Shown: positions 46,575 through 58,912 of the stretch, in pieces
How positions within the stretch are numbered: the stretch's first letter is position 1
Layout of the letters: every line of letters starts with the position of its first letter
Source: Purpureocillium takamizusanense
Taxonomy: Eukaryota; Ascomycota; Sordariomycetes; Hypocreales; Ophiocordycipitaceae
Assembly: GCF_022605165.1 (NCBI RefSeq)
Contig: NC_063074.1
Span: forward strand, 337,501-401,500
Reading direction: 5' to 3'
DNA length: 64,000 bases
Made by a program: the position numbers and the translations under genes
The notes under the pieces: model-generated
The model's database searches: none
The model's input: only the letters and a program-made list of their open reading frames with translations
Told to the model about the DNA's origin: nothing

Positions 46575-47699
46575 TCAACGCCGTCTGTCCCTGTCATAGT
46601 CCCGACTTCGGTGATGATGATGAGCATCCCGATCCCTATGCCTGTCGTAGTCTCTCTGCCTGTCCCTGTTGTTGTTGTTGTCGTCGCGATGACCCTCGCG
46701 CTCGCGCTCGCGCTCCCTCTTGTAACTGTCCTCATGGTTGCGCCGGCCTTCCTTGCGGCGGCTCTCCTCGCGGCGATACTCGTCCAGCCGGGGTCGCTTC
46801 TTCTTCTTCTGCACGCCTCCTTGGTTCCAGCCGCCGAGGTCCTCGTCCTCCTTGAGCTCCTTGGCGCCGAGGCCAAGGCGGTTGGCGCGGCGGCGCACCT
46901 CCTTGGGCTTGGGGGCGCGCTCCTCGCCCTTCCAGCCCATGCCGCGGAGGAGCGCGGCGCCGAACTCCTCCACGGGCATGGCTTCGTAGTCCTCGAGCGT
47001 GGACGCGGCGCCGGCGGCCTCGGCGTCGCGGCGGTAGGCGTCGTCCTCGGTCAGCGGCGCGGGGTGGATGATGGTCTTGGATGTCTTGGTGGTGCGCCCG
47101 AGCAGGGCGTCCATTGCCTCGTCGTCGAGTGTCCGCTCGGGAGTCGGCTCTTTTTGTGTCTCGTCGCCTTGTTGTGGTTGGGTCCCGGGGGCGTCCCCGC
47201 CTTCCTGCCGGGCCTCATCCGCATCGTCGCTCGCCTTCTTTTTTTCCTTGACGGTTAACCCCCATTTGATCTCCTTGTCCTGGTCCGCCGGCTCGGTCTC
47301 GACGCGCTGGTTTCCGCTCTGCTTCCGCCTCCCTTCCTGGCCAGGCAGCGGCCGTCTGCTGCTCCGCTGCGCCTTCATCTCCGCCCTCCAGTCGCGGTTG
47401 GGCTGGCGCGCAATGACAAACTCCTTCTTCGCGGCCTCCCTCGCGCTCCGCTCGCGCTCCGTCTCCGCGCCGTGCGCGCCGAACCCTGTGATGACCTCAT
47501 GGCGCCCGCGGTGGCGGTCGTCGCCGTCGGAGTCGGAGTCGGAGGCGCCGCCGAGTGCGTGGGCGCGCGGCCGCTTGCCCAGGCTCGATGGCGGTGCGGC
47601 CCTCGGGCGCGGAGACGGCCGGGCGGAAGAGGAGACGGAGGCGGAGGCGGACGATGTGCCGAACTTGATGGCTATGCGGCCCTTTTCCGGTTCACCCAT
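46575..47699 (-). CDS. spp2: Pre-mRNA splicing factor SPP2 (GPKOW family)
   Basis: Spliceosomal protein that binds and activates the DEAH helicase PRP2 before the first splicing step. Single exon, 374 residues from ATG 47699 (MGEPEKGRIAIKFG, the usual start in fungal homologues; the frame is open upstream to 47831 but without family similarity). The diagnostic Spp2/G-patch block DYEAMPVEEFGAALLRGMGW lies near residues 240-260, preceded by the acidic DDEAMDALLG segment. The C-terminal third is Arg/Asp/His-rich, with RERERERE and HHHH runs, like RS-type splicing proteins. It is divergent from eaf1. Confidence 0.88.
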   Translation of the reverse strand: MGEPEKGRIAIKFGTSSASASVSSSARPSPRPRAAPPSSLGKRPRAHALGGASDSDSDGDDRHRGRHEVITGFGAHGAETERERSAREAAKKEFVIARQPNRDWRAEMKAQRSSRRPLPGQEGRRKQSGNQRVETEPADQDKEIKWGLTVKEKKKASDDADEARQEGGDAPGTQPQQGDETQKEPTPERTLDDEAMDALLGRTTKTSKTIIHPAPLTEDDAYRRDAEAAGAASTLEDYEAMPVEEFGAALLRGMGWKGEERAPKPKEVRRRANRLGLGAKELKEDEDLGGWNQGGVQKKKKRPRLDEYRREESRRKEGRRNHEDSYKREREREREGHRDDNNNNRDRQRDYDRHRDRDAHHHHRSRDYDRDRRR

Positions 47700-49256
47700 G
47701 ATGGCGCGCGCGGGCGAGCAAGAGGCGGAGGGTTTGTCGTCGTGGGCGAAGGTGTCGTGATGTGGCCGCCGATGGTCCAAGCAGCAGAAGACCAAGTCGT
47801 GACTCGTGAGGGCAGCAGAGTGAGGACCCACCTTGAAATCCCTTGATAAGCTGATAACGACCCGCGTACGACACGACAGGACACGACGTCAGCCGCAGCA
47901 GGCAGGCGCAGGCAGCAGGCAGGCAGGCAGGCGGCGCTGCAAGACAAGACTGGGCTCCACCACGAGCCGTGCACGAGCAAGAAAGACGCGCCTTGGCTCC
48001 AGGCCGGCGCCGCCACAGGGATTTCATGCCTCCTGGATGGAAGCGGCTAGCGCGTCCTGATTGTCCTGTCCATGCCTCCCGCTCGTTCGCCCGCATTAAG
48101 ATTTGGCGACCGGGCCTGGTGTGGATGGGATTAATTTTTTTTCTGGCTTGTTTTCCTTGCCCATGATGATGATGCGTCCATGACAGGGAGACTCATCACC
48201 TTGCACACCCATTCCTCGCTGCCTGCAAACGAGGCCCCGGACAGGACGCGCGACGGTAGAACCTTTTTTCCCTTACGAAGTATGGCTGCGCAAGGTAGGC
48301 AGTCGGCTGCATCAATTGATTATTTTTCTTCATTTCTACTTCCCATCGTGAAGACGGAAAGCAAATCGTTTGCGCAATGCGGAAACACACTGCCATCGCG
48401 ACCTGCATGTGGGCACTCAGGGGAAGGCGGCATGCTTCTCCCAGGCCAGATATACCCGTAGCTCGACATGGTCTCATCTCAGAATTTTCCCCCCGTCGAA
48501 ATGGGGTGCAACACTGCACATCGCTCGCTGGGCAGGTATTGAGGACGGTGCGGCGGTGTCCCGCGGCCGGCCGCATGCAGGGAAGTCGCTGGCTTCTCAC
48601 AGTGCCTATGGTTTAATAGCACGGTCTCTTCCGCTCCCCGTCTGCTCCGGACTAGCACCGTCTCTACCCGCTTCTGCCTAGAAGCACGCACTCCATGCCC
48701 AACCTCCAGTTAGCGCTCGCCCGCAGGCTGCACAGTGCGTGTGGCCCTGCAAGGGAGGGACGGTTCCCTCCATCGGGCAGAGACGGCGGTTGTCGGATGG
48801 AAAGAATAGCAAAGGGAGCCAGCCAGCCTCCACTGCGGCGCGTCCCCGCCACCACAGCGCTCATCAATGCCTAGGCCTCTCCACACACACACACCTACAG
48901 CGCGATGGAGGGGATGGAGGCCCGCGTCTTCCACTGTGGGCATCCCAACACCGCTAGCATACGCCCCCTACAGGCTCTGACGTGCCCCCGAGCCCGAAAA
49001 ATCAGCGCCCGAGCGGGACAAATTCTGACCACCTCACCACTGCCATCCCCCCTCCCAGCTGGCGACACCCTCAAACCAGCCGGACCCGACCGACAGACGA
49101 GCGACCGTGACGGGCGAAAAATTCGCAATCCGTCAACGCTTCATCAACCACCACCCTTTTCATCGCCGTGCACGCCTGCATTCATCTCCTGCCGCCTCGC
49201 TCTGCATCCTGGTGCATCCGTTTGACCCTCAAACGGATGTCGCGACCGCCGATGCT
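47700..49256. other. Divergent intergenic region between spp2 and eaf1
   Basis: About 1.56 kb carrying both promoters. A (GCAG)n tract at about 47898-47935 and CA repeats at 48880-48892 are present. The frame upstream of eaf1 exon 1 is open from about 49107 but has no ATG before 49257. No RNA gene recognised. Confidence 0.55.
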
Positions 49257-49260
49257 ATGA
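49237..49260 (+). promoter_or_regulatory. Upstream ORF overlapping the eaf1 start (ATGA)
   Basis: A seven-codon upstream ORF (MSRPPML) ends in TGA at 49258-49260, overlapping the eaf1 ATG at 49257-49259 as ATGA. It would make eaf1 translation depend on leaky scanning or reinitiation. Confidence 0.55.
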
Positions 49261-49956
49261 CTGAGGTCGGCCCTTCCGACCTGTCGAGGCTGCTTCAGAC
49301 CAAGCGTAATGAATGCAGGTGAGTCGCCCCTCAAACGAAAGAGCGAATTTTTCCGATCCCAACGATGCCATTTTTGCGATGCTGACGATGCGCAGTGCAA
49401 TCGTGACGTCGCGGAAGCGGAAGCTTCGCGAGTTGTTCGCGGTCGCGACACAGGTCGACCCGCTGCCCGACCATGCCCTCGCTAATCCAGACGCGCCGGC
49501 GGCCACACCGGCCGAATGGCAGTTCCTGCAAGCCAGCGACATCTTACAGTAAGTTCAGCGAATGATAAATAGGTTTTGTTTTTCTATTTCGGTGCCTCCC
49601 CGCCGCGGACAGGCCTTGTTTTCGACCGCTGCGGGCCGTTCGCGACCGTGAAAGCCATAATAGAGGGACCAAATCGCTAACCCTGATGTTTCTTACTGCA
49701 GGGGCAAGACGCTGAACGAAGTCAACATCCCTGCGAGACCCAGGTTGTCGCTCGAACGGCTCAAACGATCGCTTGCCGAGTTCAACAAGATCGCCGCACC
49801 TTTGAACGCAGCCTCTCCATCTGCTCCTGGTCTTGCCGATGCGCGAACAGCCAAGGTGAGGAAGCAGGCGCCGTCTGAAGACGCGCCCGTGGTACCGAAT
49901 GGGGAGGGTCTCCCTGTAGCAACCCCGAACGCGACGCCGATTCCCTCCGCGAAGCT

Positions 49957-49989
<33 letters not shown>

Positions 49990-52900
49990 ACCGCCATCGC
50001 AACAAGACTCGACCCGAAGCCTGCCACAGGGCCAGAAGAACGCGGGCGTCGCTCCGGTACAGCAGTCTCGCCATGATGACGGTACAGCCCAAGCAGGCCG
50101 TGGCGTCGCAGGCCCAAATTCGAAGGGGACCCAGCAAGGACAACGCACTGCTCAGGTTGCGTTCCCTCCTGGGACCAAGGGTTCTCCATCAGCAGACGCA
50201 GCTTCTGTGGTTGACGGTTCTACCGGCAAGCCGGCGAGCGCTTTGGATGCCAAGAGGGACGCCGATGCATCCAATACTCACCGCGACACCAACGGCGCGC
50301 TGTCCATAAAACTCCCAACGGACGTAGCCAAGATTTCGGAGGCCGTGTCCACTCCAGGCTCAACGGCAGCGAGTGCCACAACCCCTGCGCCCCACGAAAG
50401 CTCAACGGACACGAGTCCCGACAACGATGGGCCAAGATCATTGGATGTCGCGGGTCAAAGGGAGCAGGATGAGGACGCCGTGGCCAAGGGTCTGCTGACG
50501 GTATCAGATCCGCTGGACCAGAGTCAAACACCCGAGGCTCAACTATTTCGCGAATCCGTGCGACGGAGCGCTGAGACGTCGAATTCGGCGACGAAAACAT
50601 CGCCAATTGCCCCGATGCCTACAGCACCCCGACCTGCCGATGAGACGAAGGCACGCCCGATTTCCAAACCCGAGTCGAAACCAGCGTCCGCTGCTGCCGG
50701 TCCAGAGCAGCTGCCTGTGTCCACAGGAGCCCCTCGTATTACAGAGGTCCCCGACAGCGAAGGGGGTAGTCCGGATGAGATGGACATCGATGTTCCCGAG
50801 AACGTGCCCGCACAAGAGAGCAAGGTTCTGGCTTCACGAGAGCCCAATATTCCCACACAGGAGGCTCCAGCCCTGCCACCGACGCGAAAGGAATCGATGA
50901 GGGAGCAGTCGCAGGACATAGCACCAGAACGGGCGGTGACGCGCGTATCGTCCGGTGCAATGCGGTTAAAGTCAGTAACCGAGATCGTTGGAGGCGCTGG
51001 GCGCCAGGCACAAGGAAGCGATCGAGAACCCACCACGAAAACAGCCCACGATCAACTGACCCCGGTTACCTCAACTCCTCAATCTCCGGCCTCAAGAATT
51101 AGGACGGCTGGTTTATCGCGAAAGGACCGGCAAAAGGGCCAAACGTCGACTGTTTTGTTCGGCAAGCAGCCCAAGCGGGTAGAGGACAGAGCGCTTGTCC
51201 CAGGACATAAGGACTCCCTCCAGGCCTCTGACGACTATTACACGCCGCTGTTTGTTCAGAACTTTTCGGGATCGCCCAACTGGATGCAGCCGCTGGAGCG
51301 GATCCTGTTCCAGGCGAACAAGACGATATCTACCCCTGACGCCCACCTTGTTATCCAGGATCACCAAGCCTGCCGAGTCCTCCGGAGGGTCTACCACTTG
51401 CAACAACATGACAAGTGGTCGCTACGCCAGCCGAAGCGATGCCCTGAACCCACCAGGCCGGCATCTCAACAGGACGTCTTACTGCAAGAGATGAAATGGA
51501 TGCGGACCGACTTCCGCGAGGAGCGTAAATGGAAGATGGCCGTTGCTCGAAACCTCGCCCACGCCTGCGCGGAATGGCTCGAGGCCACTCCCGAAGTTCG
51601 CAAGACACTCCAGGTGGCCGCCGTCATCCCACCCAAGACACAGCTGGCCGACGGCGACGTGCCGATGGTTGATGCGGAAGCACCCGCAGACAGCCAATCC
51701 ACACCAGAGCTTGTATCCTCTGGTGACGTTGACTCGCCCCAGAATATCGATGAGATTGTGGAGGACCTTGTGGAAACGGTGGCTCCCTCCGCCATATTCA
51801 CTCTGCAAGAGGACGACGTGGTGTTTGGGCTTCGAAGAACACCGGCGGCGGACAAATTGCTCGAGGAGCTGCCCATGTACGGCCCGCCCTTGCAGGTTCC
51901 CAAGGTCGACATCGCTGGCCCTGAGTACGACCCAGACGCGCACTGGAAACGCTCTGCTTTACCGCTGAGCAAATACGTGGAAGGCGAGATGAAGCTAGCA
52001 CTGCCTGGGCCTCCGCGCAGCCGTGGACGTTTTGCCTACACTGACGAGGATTCTGACGACGCCGACGAGGGTGGCTTCGTTGCCGACCAGCTCGTCCACA
52101 CTTTCAAGTTGCCGCCTACCACGGACGAGGTCTCGCTATTCCACCCCGATTCCAAGCACATCCGAGATCGGCTGCACGCAGGCCATCAGTTCCGGCCACC
52201 GTCAGAGCACGCGATGCCGACACAGAGCTTCTTCGAGGCAAGGAACCCGTCGCAGTGGACTCTGACGGAGGACGACGAGCTTCGCGGGCTCGTGAGAGAG
52301 TTCTCGTACAACTGGTCTTTGATCTCCAGCATGCTGTCCACAAGATCGCTGTTTTCTGCTGGTGCTGAGCGACGGACGCCCTGGGAGTGCTTTGAACGAT
52401 GGATCAATCTCGAGGGTCTCCCCGCTGACATGCAGAAGACCCAGTACTTCAAATCATACAATGGTAGGATCGAGGGCGCTCAGCGGGTTATTGCCCAGCA
52501 GAACCAGATTGCCGCCCAACAGGCCAGCGCGTCTGGCGGCGCCGTCACCCCGGTGCGACGTAGGCCGTCTGTTCCCATGAGGGTCGAGAGGCGCCGCAAC
52601 CAGAGGCACCTCACGATGATTGACGCCATGAGGAAGCTCGCGAAGAAGCGAGAGACGGCGGTGCAGAAACAGCAGCATTCGGCCTCGCAAAGCAATGCCA
52701 ACAAGAAGACCAACGACAACGTCTCTCAGCGGCCAGCCAAGACGCCTCGCGATTACAGCCTCATGAGGTGGGAACGAGATCAAGCCCTGGCGGAGAAGAT
52801 GGCGCAGTACGCCCAACGACAGGAGCTTCAACGACGCGCTGCGATAGCAGCTCGTGCGCAGCAGGGTCAAGGCGGTGCTGCTGCTGCTGCCGCCGGCGCG

Positions 52901-54169
52901 CAGGGTCAAAACGCAAACCACCCAGGCGCCAACCCTGGCGTCAACGGCGGCCCTCGTCCCATCTCGAACCAGCTTGCCGCTGCCGCTGCTGCCGTCGCGG
53001 CCAGCCAGGGCCGACAGCGCATGCAGATTCAGCCTCCCGCAAACAACGTCGGTGCCATGCAGGGCCAAATGAATGGCGGGCTCTCTGCCCCGGCGCAGAT
53101 GAATGGAACGCCTCAGGCGCAGCAGATGCAAGGCATGCAGGGCCAGCACAGGATGCCCATGCCGAATCAGCAGCCGGACGCCAGTCTCATGCTGCGAGCG
53201 CAGCGCATCTCGGAGCAGCAGCGTGCTGCCGTCCAGATCCAACAGGCTCAGCATCACCAGCCTCAACAGCAGCAGGCCAACGGCGGAACCCCCGGTCCCA
53301 CGGGGCCGCACCATTCCCCGCCCATGCGCAATGGCATCAACGGCATGACCCAGCAGAACTTCATGAATAATGCGCAGGCCATCATGGCGTCTTACAACGC
53401 CGCCGCCGCCGCAAATGCAGGCGGCCATTCGTCGCCGCCGCCGCCGAATGGGCTGCACATGCCATCTGCTGCCGCCGCTGCTTCGCCCGGCCAACGCCCG
53501 CACCCTCAGCTCCCTCCGGCCATCGCAGTGCAGCTGCAGCACCTCGAGACCAGTTTCAGGGCTAAGAATCCGAACTTGACGCCCGAGCAAGCCCGCCAGC
53601 TCGCGACCGAGCACCTCACACGGGCCATGGTAGCTCAGCGGCAGAACGCAATGAACGCCGCTGCGGGTGCGTCTGGACAGCCCGGGATTGCTAACAGCAT
53701 TGCCGCCGCGACCAGCAGCCCTCACCAATACGCCGCCCTGCTTCGCCAACAGCAACAGCAGCAGGCCCAGGCCCAGGCCCAGGCCCAGGCTCAGCAGCAG
53801 CAGGCTCAGCAACAACAGCTCCAGCAGCAGCAGCAGCACGGGCAGCCGCAACACCATCAACAGCAGCCTCAGCAGCAGCCACAACAGCATCCTCAGGCGC
53901 ACCAAATTCGCCAGCAGCAGGCACATCAGCAAAAGCAGACGCCGCAGCAGACGCCACCACAGCAGCCTCAGCAGCAGCCTCAACAGCAACAGCACCAACC
54001 GCCCCTACAACAGCAGCAGCAGCAGCAGCAGCAGGCACAGCGCAACAGCGTAAGCCAGGCTCCCTCCACCAACGGCACACCGACCCCTGGGCCCGCCTCG
54101 GCCAGCCCGGTGCAAGCTCACCAGCGGGCCGCGAGCGGCAGCGCCACGCCATCTGCTGCTGGAAAGTGA
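49257..54169 (+). CDS. eaf1: EAF1/VID21, scaffold of the NuA4 histone acetyltransferase
   Basis: Platform subunit that assembles NuA4 and binds actin/ARP4 through its HSA domain. Exons 49257..49318, 49396..49548 and 49702..54169 give 1560 residues. The N terminus MTEVGPSDLSRLLQTKRNE-CRSAIVTSRKRKLREL is typical of the fungal family and is only recovered by splicing. The HSA domain (FREERKWKMAVARNLAHACA) lies around residues 665-700, and the SANT/Myb domain (QWTLTEDDELRGLVREFSYN) around 920-985. Residues 60-480 are Ser/Pro/Thr-rich and disordered; the C-terminal ~450 are Ala/Gln/Pro-rich, with long interrupted poly-Gln. A uORF overlaps the start. The antisense open frame across the 3' half is a shadow of the Gln/Ala codons. 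Confidence 0.94.
53745..54040 (+). repeat. CAG/CAA-rich poly-Gln coding tract in eaf1
   Basis: About 295 bases dominated by CAG, CAA and GCC codons, including six CAG-GCC (Gln-Ala) units near 53763-53800 and a nine-CAG run near 54010-54036. CAA and CCA/CAC interruptions break it up. Confidence 0.85.
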
Positions 54170-55162
54170 GGCTGGCTGGCTGTTGGATCTGGCCCCTGCC
54201 CTCGAGAGAGGGGCTTGTTGCTTGTTTGCTTGATTGCTTGCTTGCGTGCGTCTGAGCGTCTTTTTCTGCATTGTTTTTGCCCCTCCGGCGCGAGTCGAGG
54301 AACTTCTCCCAACACTGCACTGCAAGTTTGACGATAGCGTTGCTCCGTGATTCTTGGGGCGAGAGAGCATGGATATTATCTGCAATGACCATTGGGAAGC
54401 GGGAAGGGAGCAACTTTTTATTGGGGCTAAATAAGCTGGGATGGAGGATGGTTCCGGATCCTCGAATCTACGGGAAGCGCTTGGCACAGCGACGGGCACG
54501 GTCGCCGGATGGGGAATGCATGGCCATGGCCATGGCCACTTGTTCAGGGACGGGGATTGCAAGGGCACCTACTGCTACTACTGCTACTACGTACGTACGT
54601 AGACAGTACTGTTTGGGGAAGGGTAGGTTGACGATGTACATATCTTAATGGTCGAGTATATTCTGTGGGACGCGCATCCCTCTTCGTACTCGACTCCCTC
54701 TCTCTCTCTCTCACTCTCGCTCTGTGCCGAAAGGCAGGCAAGGCACAGGCAGACAGGACATGAGGAACCCTACCTTTACACCGTACCTCGTACTGTTCCC
54801 TTGAATTGCAGACTGTGTGATCCGTGAGTGAGTGAGTGGGTGAGTGCATTCGTTGCTTGCATGCGTGTGCACCTAACTGCATGCGTGCATGCACACGCAT
54901 TGCTACAAACGACATCCGATTTGACCCGTGGAGGTCAACACTGTGGGTATCAAAAAGCTACTCGCTTTTCTATTTTGGCAAAGCGAAGCGTGTTCATCGT
55001 TTAACAAAAACGCCGAGAGATGCGGCGGCCGCATTTGTGGGCGAGACGCGTTTGGCCCCGGCCCTTCCCTTGATCGGACTCGCCAGCCCGCATAACTATG
55101 CCTTTGGTACAACAACAAAGATCCCACACCACATATACACGTTTCCGTTTCCGTGTCGTCAC
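54170..55162. other. Shared 3' region of convergent eaf1 and nhx1
   Basis: About 990 bases between converging genes. It holds TTGC-type repeats (54217-54250), a (CT)n tract (54698-54722), GTGA repeats (54820-54846) and CATGCATG-type blocks (54858-54898). No ORF or RNA gene of note. Confidence 0.6.
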
Positions 55163-57373
55163 TCATGAGGTCGGGCCCCCGCCTCTCCCACCGTCGCCGT
55201 GGAGCAGCAGCTTCGGCTTGATGAAGTCCTCGTCCAACTGCCTGAACAAGCCCGCCGGGTCCTCGGCGCTCCATAGTTGCCTGATGGCGCCCGTCGCGGT
55301 GATTGGTGCCGCGGTTGACTGCTCGCCGGAGGGGCTCATGAAGGCACTGTCAGCCTGTGGCGTCTGGCTGGGGCTCGTCCGCGAGCGAGGTGAGCGTCGG
55401 GCTGGCGGCGGGAGGTCCGAGGTGTCAATGTCGCTATCAATGTCTGAGTCTTCGTTGCCGCGGCCCAGGAGGTCTGCGCGCTCGAATTCGTCCTGGCCCC
55501 GGCTGGCCGAGTTCTTGCGATTCAGACTCTGAGTTCGCGCACCGGTGTGGGGTGACGAGTGTCCGGACACGTATGATGCAGAGCGGCCCGGCGGCGCGAG
55601 GTTGGTGAGCGCGACATTGCCGTTACGCCTAGGGTTGTATCCAATGCCGGCGCCCGATCGCTTCGCTTGAAGGCCACCACCAAAGGACTCGATATCGAAC
55701 TCGTCGTCGCTATCAATCTCTTCAACGACGCCAGTGCGAATGCCCAAAATCTCTAGCATGCGGGCCGTCGTGCCGCCAAAGATGATGACGGTCAGCACCA
55801 CCACGACCAGAACCGTAGCCCTCAGGGCGTACGAATTCTCGCCAGTCAGCAGGGCAGCAAGTGCCACGCCGACCGCTCCGCGGAGACCTGCCCAGAAGAG
55901 CATCGCTTGGTAGTTGTATGGCAACTCGTCTTGGACTTCCACGCCCCTTCTCCTCGCCCGGTACCGGATAAACCAATTAATTGCCCGCGACAATGGGAAT
56001 ACGGCGACCCATCTGGCTGCCACAACGGCGCAAATGGTCACGATAATGAGCGGCGGCTGGAATTGAAGAGCGTTGTCCGTGAAGAGGGCAAGGCCCAGAT
56101 AGATGAAGATGAAGTTTTCCGACAGCTGCGACATGACCTGGAAAATGTACTTTGTCGTGAGCTGCGTGCGCCGCGACATGTTGAAGTAGGCGTAGTGCTT
56201 GAGTGTGATGCCACAAAACAGCAACGACACAATACCTATTGCCCATCAGTCTCCGAGATAAGATGGCGGTTCCAAAAGTGGGTTAACATACCTGACATGT
56301 GTACTCCATGCGAAAAGAAATACGTGGCGTACGATATAAGAACAATCAGGCAGCTCTCAATTTTGGGCAGCCGGCGGAGATAGGTGAACTTGAGGAGCAG
56401 GGCCGTCCCGACGCCAACAACGATGCCAATGAGCATGCTGCCAAAGAAAACAAGCAAGAAGATACCGGTACCCTCGAAAAAGCTTATGAGACCGTAGCTA
56501 GCGGCCTTGCCCTTGTTGTACTTTTGAGCCGTCTCGAAGATGACGATGGCAATGGCGTCGTTTAGGATGGACTCGCCGAAGATGATGGTGTAGAGCTTCG
56601 GGTCCACTTTATACGTGTTGAAGATGGCGAGGATGGTGACGGGGTCGGTGGCAGAGAGGGTCGCGCCCACCGAGATGGCGTCAACAAGCGTCATCTCCAG
56701 CGACCCCGGGAGAAGGGTGAAGAGCCAAAGAATCAGGCCGATGACGACGGCAGAGAGAAAGGTACCGGCAAAGGCAAAGGTGAGGATGGTGCCGATATTG
56801 CGGAAGAAGTTTGCCTGGTGAAGCTCGTAGCCCGAGGACAGAATGATGGGCGGCAGTAGCAGGTTGAAGAAGATTTGGTAGTCGAAGCTAATGAGGTTCC
56901 GAATGGAATCGCCCGATGTGACTAGGAGAATCAAGCCGACAGTCATGCCTGAAGGCGGAACTCAGGTTAGTGCTGGCTCTTTGAGAGAAGCATGAAAGGC
57001 AGTCGCCTACCAGCAAAGATGGAAATGACGGTCTCGTGTACGGCCGTCACCTTCTTCATCTGCAGCATATAGCTGGTGAAGAAGGCGATGATGAGCAGCA
57101 TGATTGAGATGAAGAGAGCCCATGCTGCAAAGAGCTCCTTTTGCGCGGAGTCGCCTTCTGTGTAGTATCGTCAGCCATGCTCCGTTGCGATTTAGTTGGC
57201 GTCGTAGGGCTGCGGGTGCGACGCACTCTCTGGGTCTGTCTCCTCGGCATCTCGTCCTGCAGACAGCGTGTCAGCATATCCGTCGCATCTGCTAACTCAC
57301 AGCCCGGGCCAGGCTCAGGATACGCACGGAGGAGCCTGAAGCCCATGTCGGCGATCTCGGCCGAGGACAGCAT
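55163..57373 (-). CDS. nhx1: Endosomal/vacuolar Na+(K+)/H+ exchanger, NHX1 type
   Basis: CPA1 family antiporter of late endosomes and vacuole, setting lumenal pH and K+/Na+ content. Exons 57373..57328, 57256..57227, 57157..57011, 56948..56292 and 56235..55163 give 650 residues. About 11-12 membrane segments are visible. The amiloride-site block FFNLLLPPIILSSGYEL is near residues 101-116, the ion-binding FGESILNDAIAIVIFE near 198-213, and GLRGAVGVALA in the C-terminal half of the membrane domain; all key acidic residues are present. The cytosolic tail is Ser/Asp-rich with SDDEFDIESFGGG. The first two exons are tiny (46 and 30 bases). The exon 1 donor chosen (GTGCGT) keeps the frame into RDAEETDPEKGDSAQKELF; a stronger-looking GTGAGT 27 bases downstream would create an immediate stop. 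Start context GGCAAAAATG is good. Confidence 0.92.
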
Positions 57374-58912
57374 TTTTGCCGTCGGGGCAGTGGTGGCCCC
57401 AAGTCACGGTGATGTTGGCGTGTCGCTGCGTCGTCGGGGATGGCTCGCTCGCGAGGGATGCGGACGTCGCAGCGGCGGCGGCTGCAAATGCGACGGTCGA
57501 GGTTGGTGCTCGAGCGCGAGCCTCTCAGGGCGGAATCGGCGTCGCAATCATGGGCCGGGTAGGATGCGACGGCGGACAATGGACAGATGTGACGGCGGAC
57601 GCGGGTGGTGGAGGAGAAGGGAACGGCGACGAGAGAACAGCTCCAAGAGGTTGACGTGGAAGCCCGTCCAGCCAGGGTCGCAACGGCAAGTTGCCTTTTA
57701 GTGAGCGCGACTGCCTTATTACCTAGCGCAGCATGGCATGCGGCCGGCTGGGTCCCTTGTGGCGCAGACGCCAGGCACGGGGATTCGATGGAAGTCGCCT
57801 GTACGCGGGCGCGGGCGCGGGGTTCCCTATGGACGCTGGTCGCAGATACCCGACCACTTCGCGTGCTCGACTCCAGAGACGGGAGTATGTGCAGTGTGCA
57901 CTTGACGCTCGATGCAACCTTCTGCCTGCTAATACATAATTAACACGTATGTATTGCCTTAGTACCTAGTACCATCTGGCTGCAAGAGGCAGCTCTCTCC
58001 ACTTCGGATTGACGATGTTTCTTCTATGCAATACGTTGGTACTTCGAAGCATCTGTTATCGGTGTACTATAACTTCCTCTGCTTCTCGCACCAAAGCGTG
58101 TCCAGCAGACCTGAGATAGGTCCAGGCACCAGCACCAGCAGTTGATCAAAGCCATTGGTCAAAGTCAGCATCGGTCCGTTGTATCACTGACAGATCCCTT
58201 CGCAGTTGAAACGACATGTCAGGAGCAATGGAGATGGGCTCGGCAACCTGTGAACTGTGACGATGATGCAGCTAAGCGGACAGGTAGGAACAACTTGCTT
58301 CGGCATCAGATCTGTGAACAAGGCTTGGCCGTGTCATGTACCGTCGAGAATTACGGCCATCATGTCCCAAGGCGACAATTTTGCGATCTTTTTTCCCTCT
58401 TTCGATCCGCAGTGTCGCCGTCGCAAATGGTTAGGTGCATGCCAGGATATTCTGTCCTCGTATTACACGGTGCCCCTCCAACCAGACGTTCAGCGCATGG
58501 ATCTGACCCCAGCGGCCCCTGCAGCCTGGCAGGTTTCCAGGATGCCAGGCTGCCAGCAAGGCCCCGCCAGCGCCCACAGCGAGGGGCTGGAGACCACCTT
58601 AGTACTAACGTACTGGCCGGGCGCCTTTACCAAGTCCCATTTAGTGGACGGATCGCATCCCTGGACGAAAAGGCACCTCGCCCGCAAGTCCACTCGCGCC
58701 GGTCGTCAAACCCACCCTGCAACTTCCTTCGACAAAACACACCCCCCGACTTCTGCCACGTCGCGACGCTCCTACAACCCGGCTCGACACCGGACTCGAG
58801 GCGCTCGTTGATCGCGAGGTCCTTCTTATCAACCCCCTCAAATGCGGAACCTCGCTCGGCTCGTCACTCAGGAGGCGCCCGCGCAGGCAAGGCAGCAGCA
58901 ACAGCAGGAATA
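57374..58912. other. Divergent intergenic region between nhx1 and arl3
   Basis: About 1.54 kb with both promoters. TACCTAG-type motifs occur near 57719 and 57961. A frame in phase with arl3 exon 1 is open back to 58142, but this looks like chance in GC-rich sequence. No RNA gene recognised. Confidence 0.5.

Noticed and set aside
52454..53998. 514-codon minus-strand open frame rich in Leu
   Set aside because: Antisense of the eaf1 Gln/Ala-rich tail, where CAG and GCC codons read as CTG and GGC on the other strand.
58142..58912. Open frame in phase with arl3 exon 1 suggesting a 250-residue N-terminal extension
   Set aside because: Arl3/ARFRP1 proteins start at MYHLAKGL or MFHL-type sequence, the upstream part has no similarity or structure, and the N-terminal Met is functionally important in the family.
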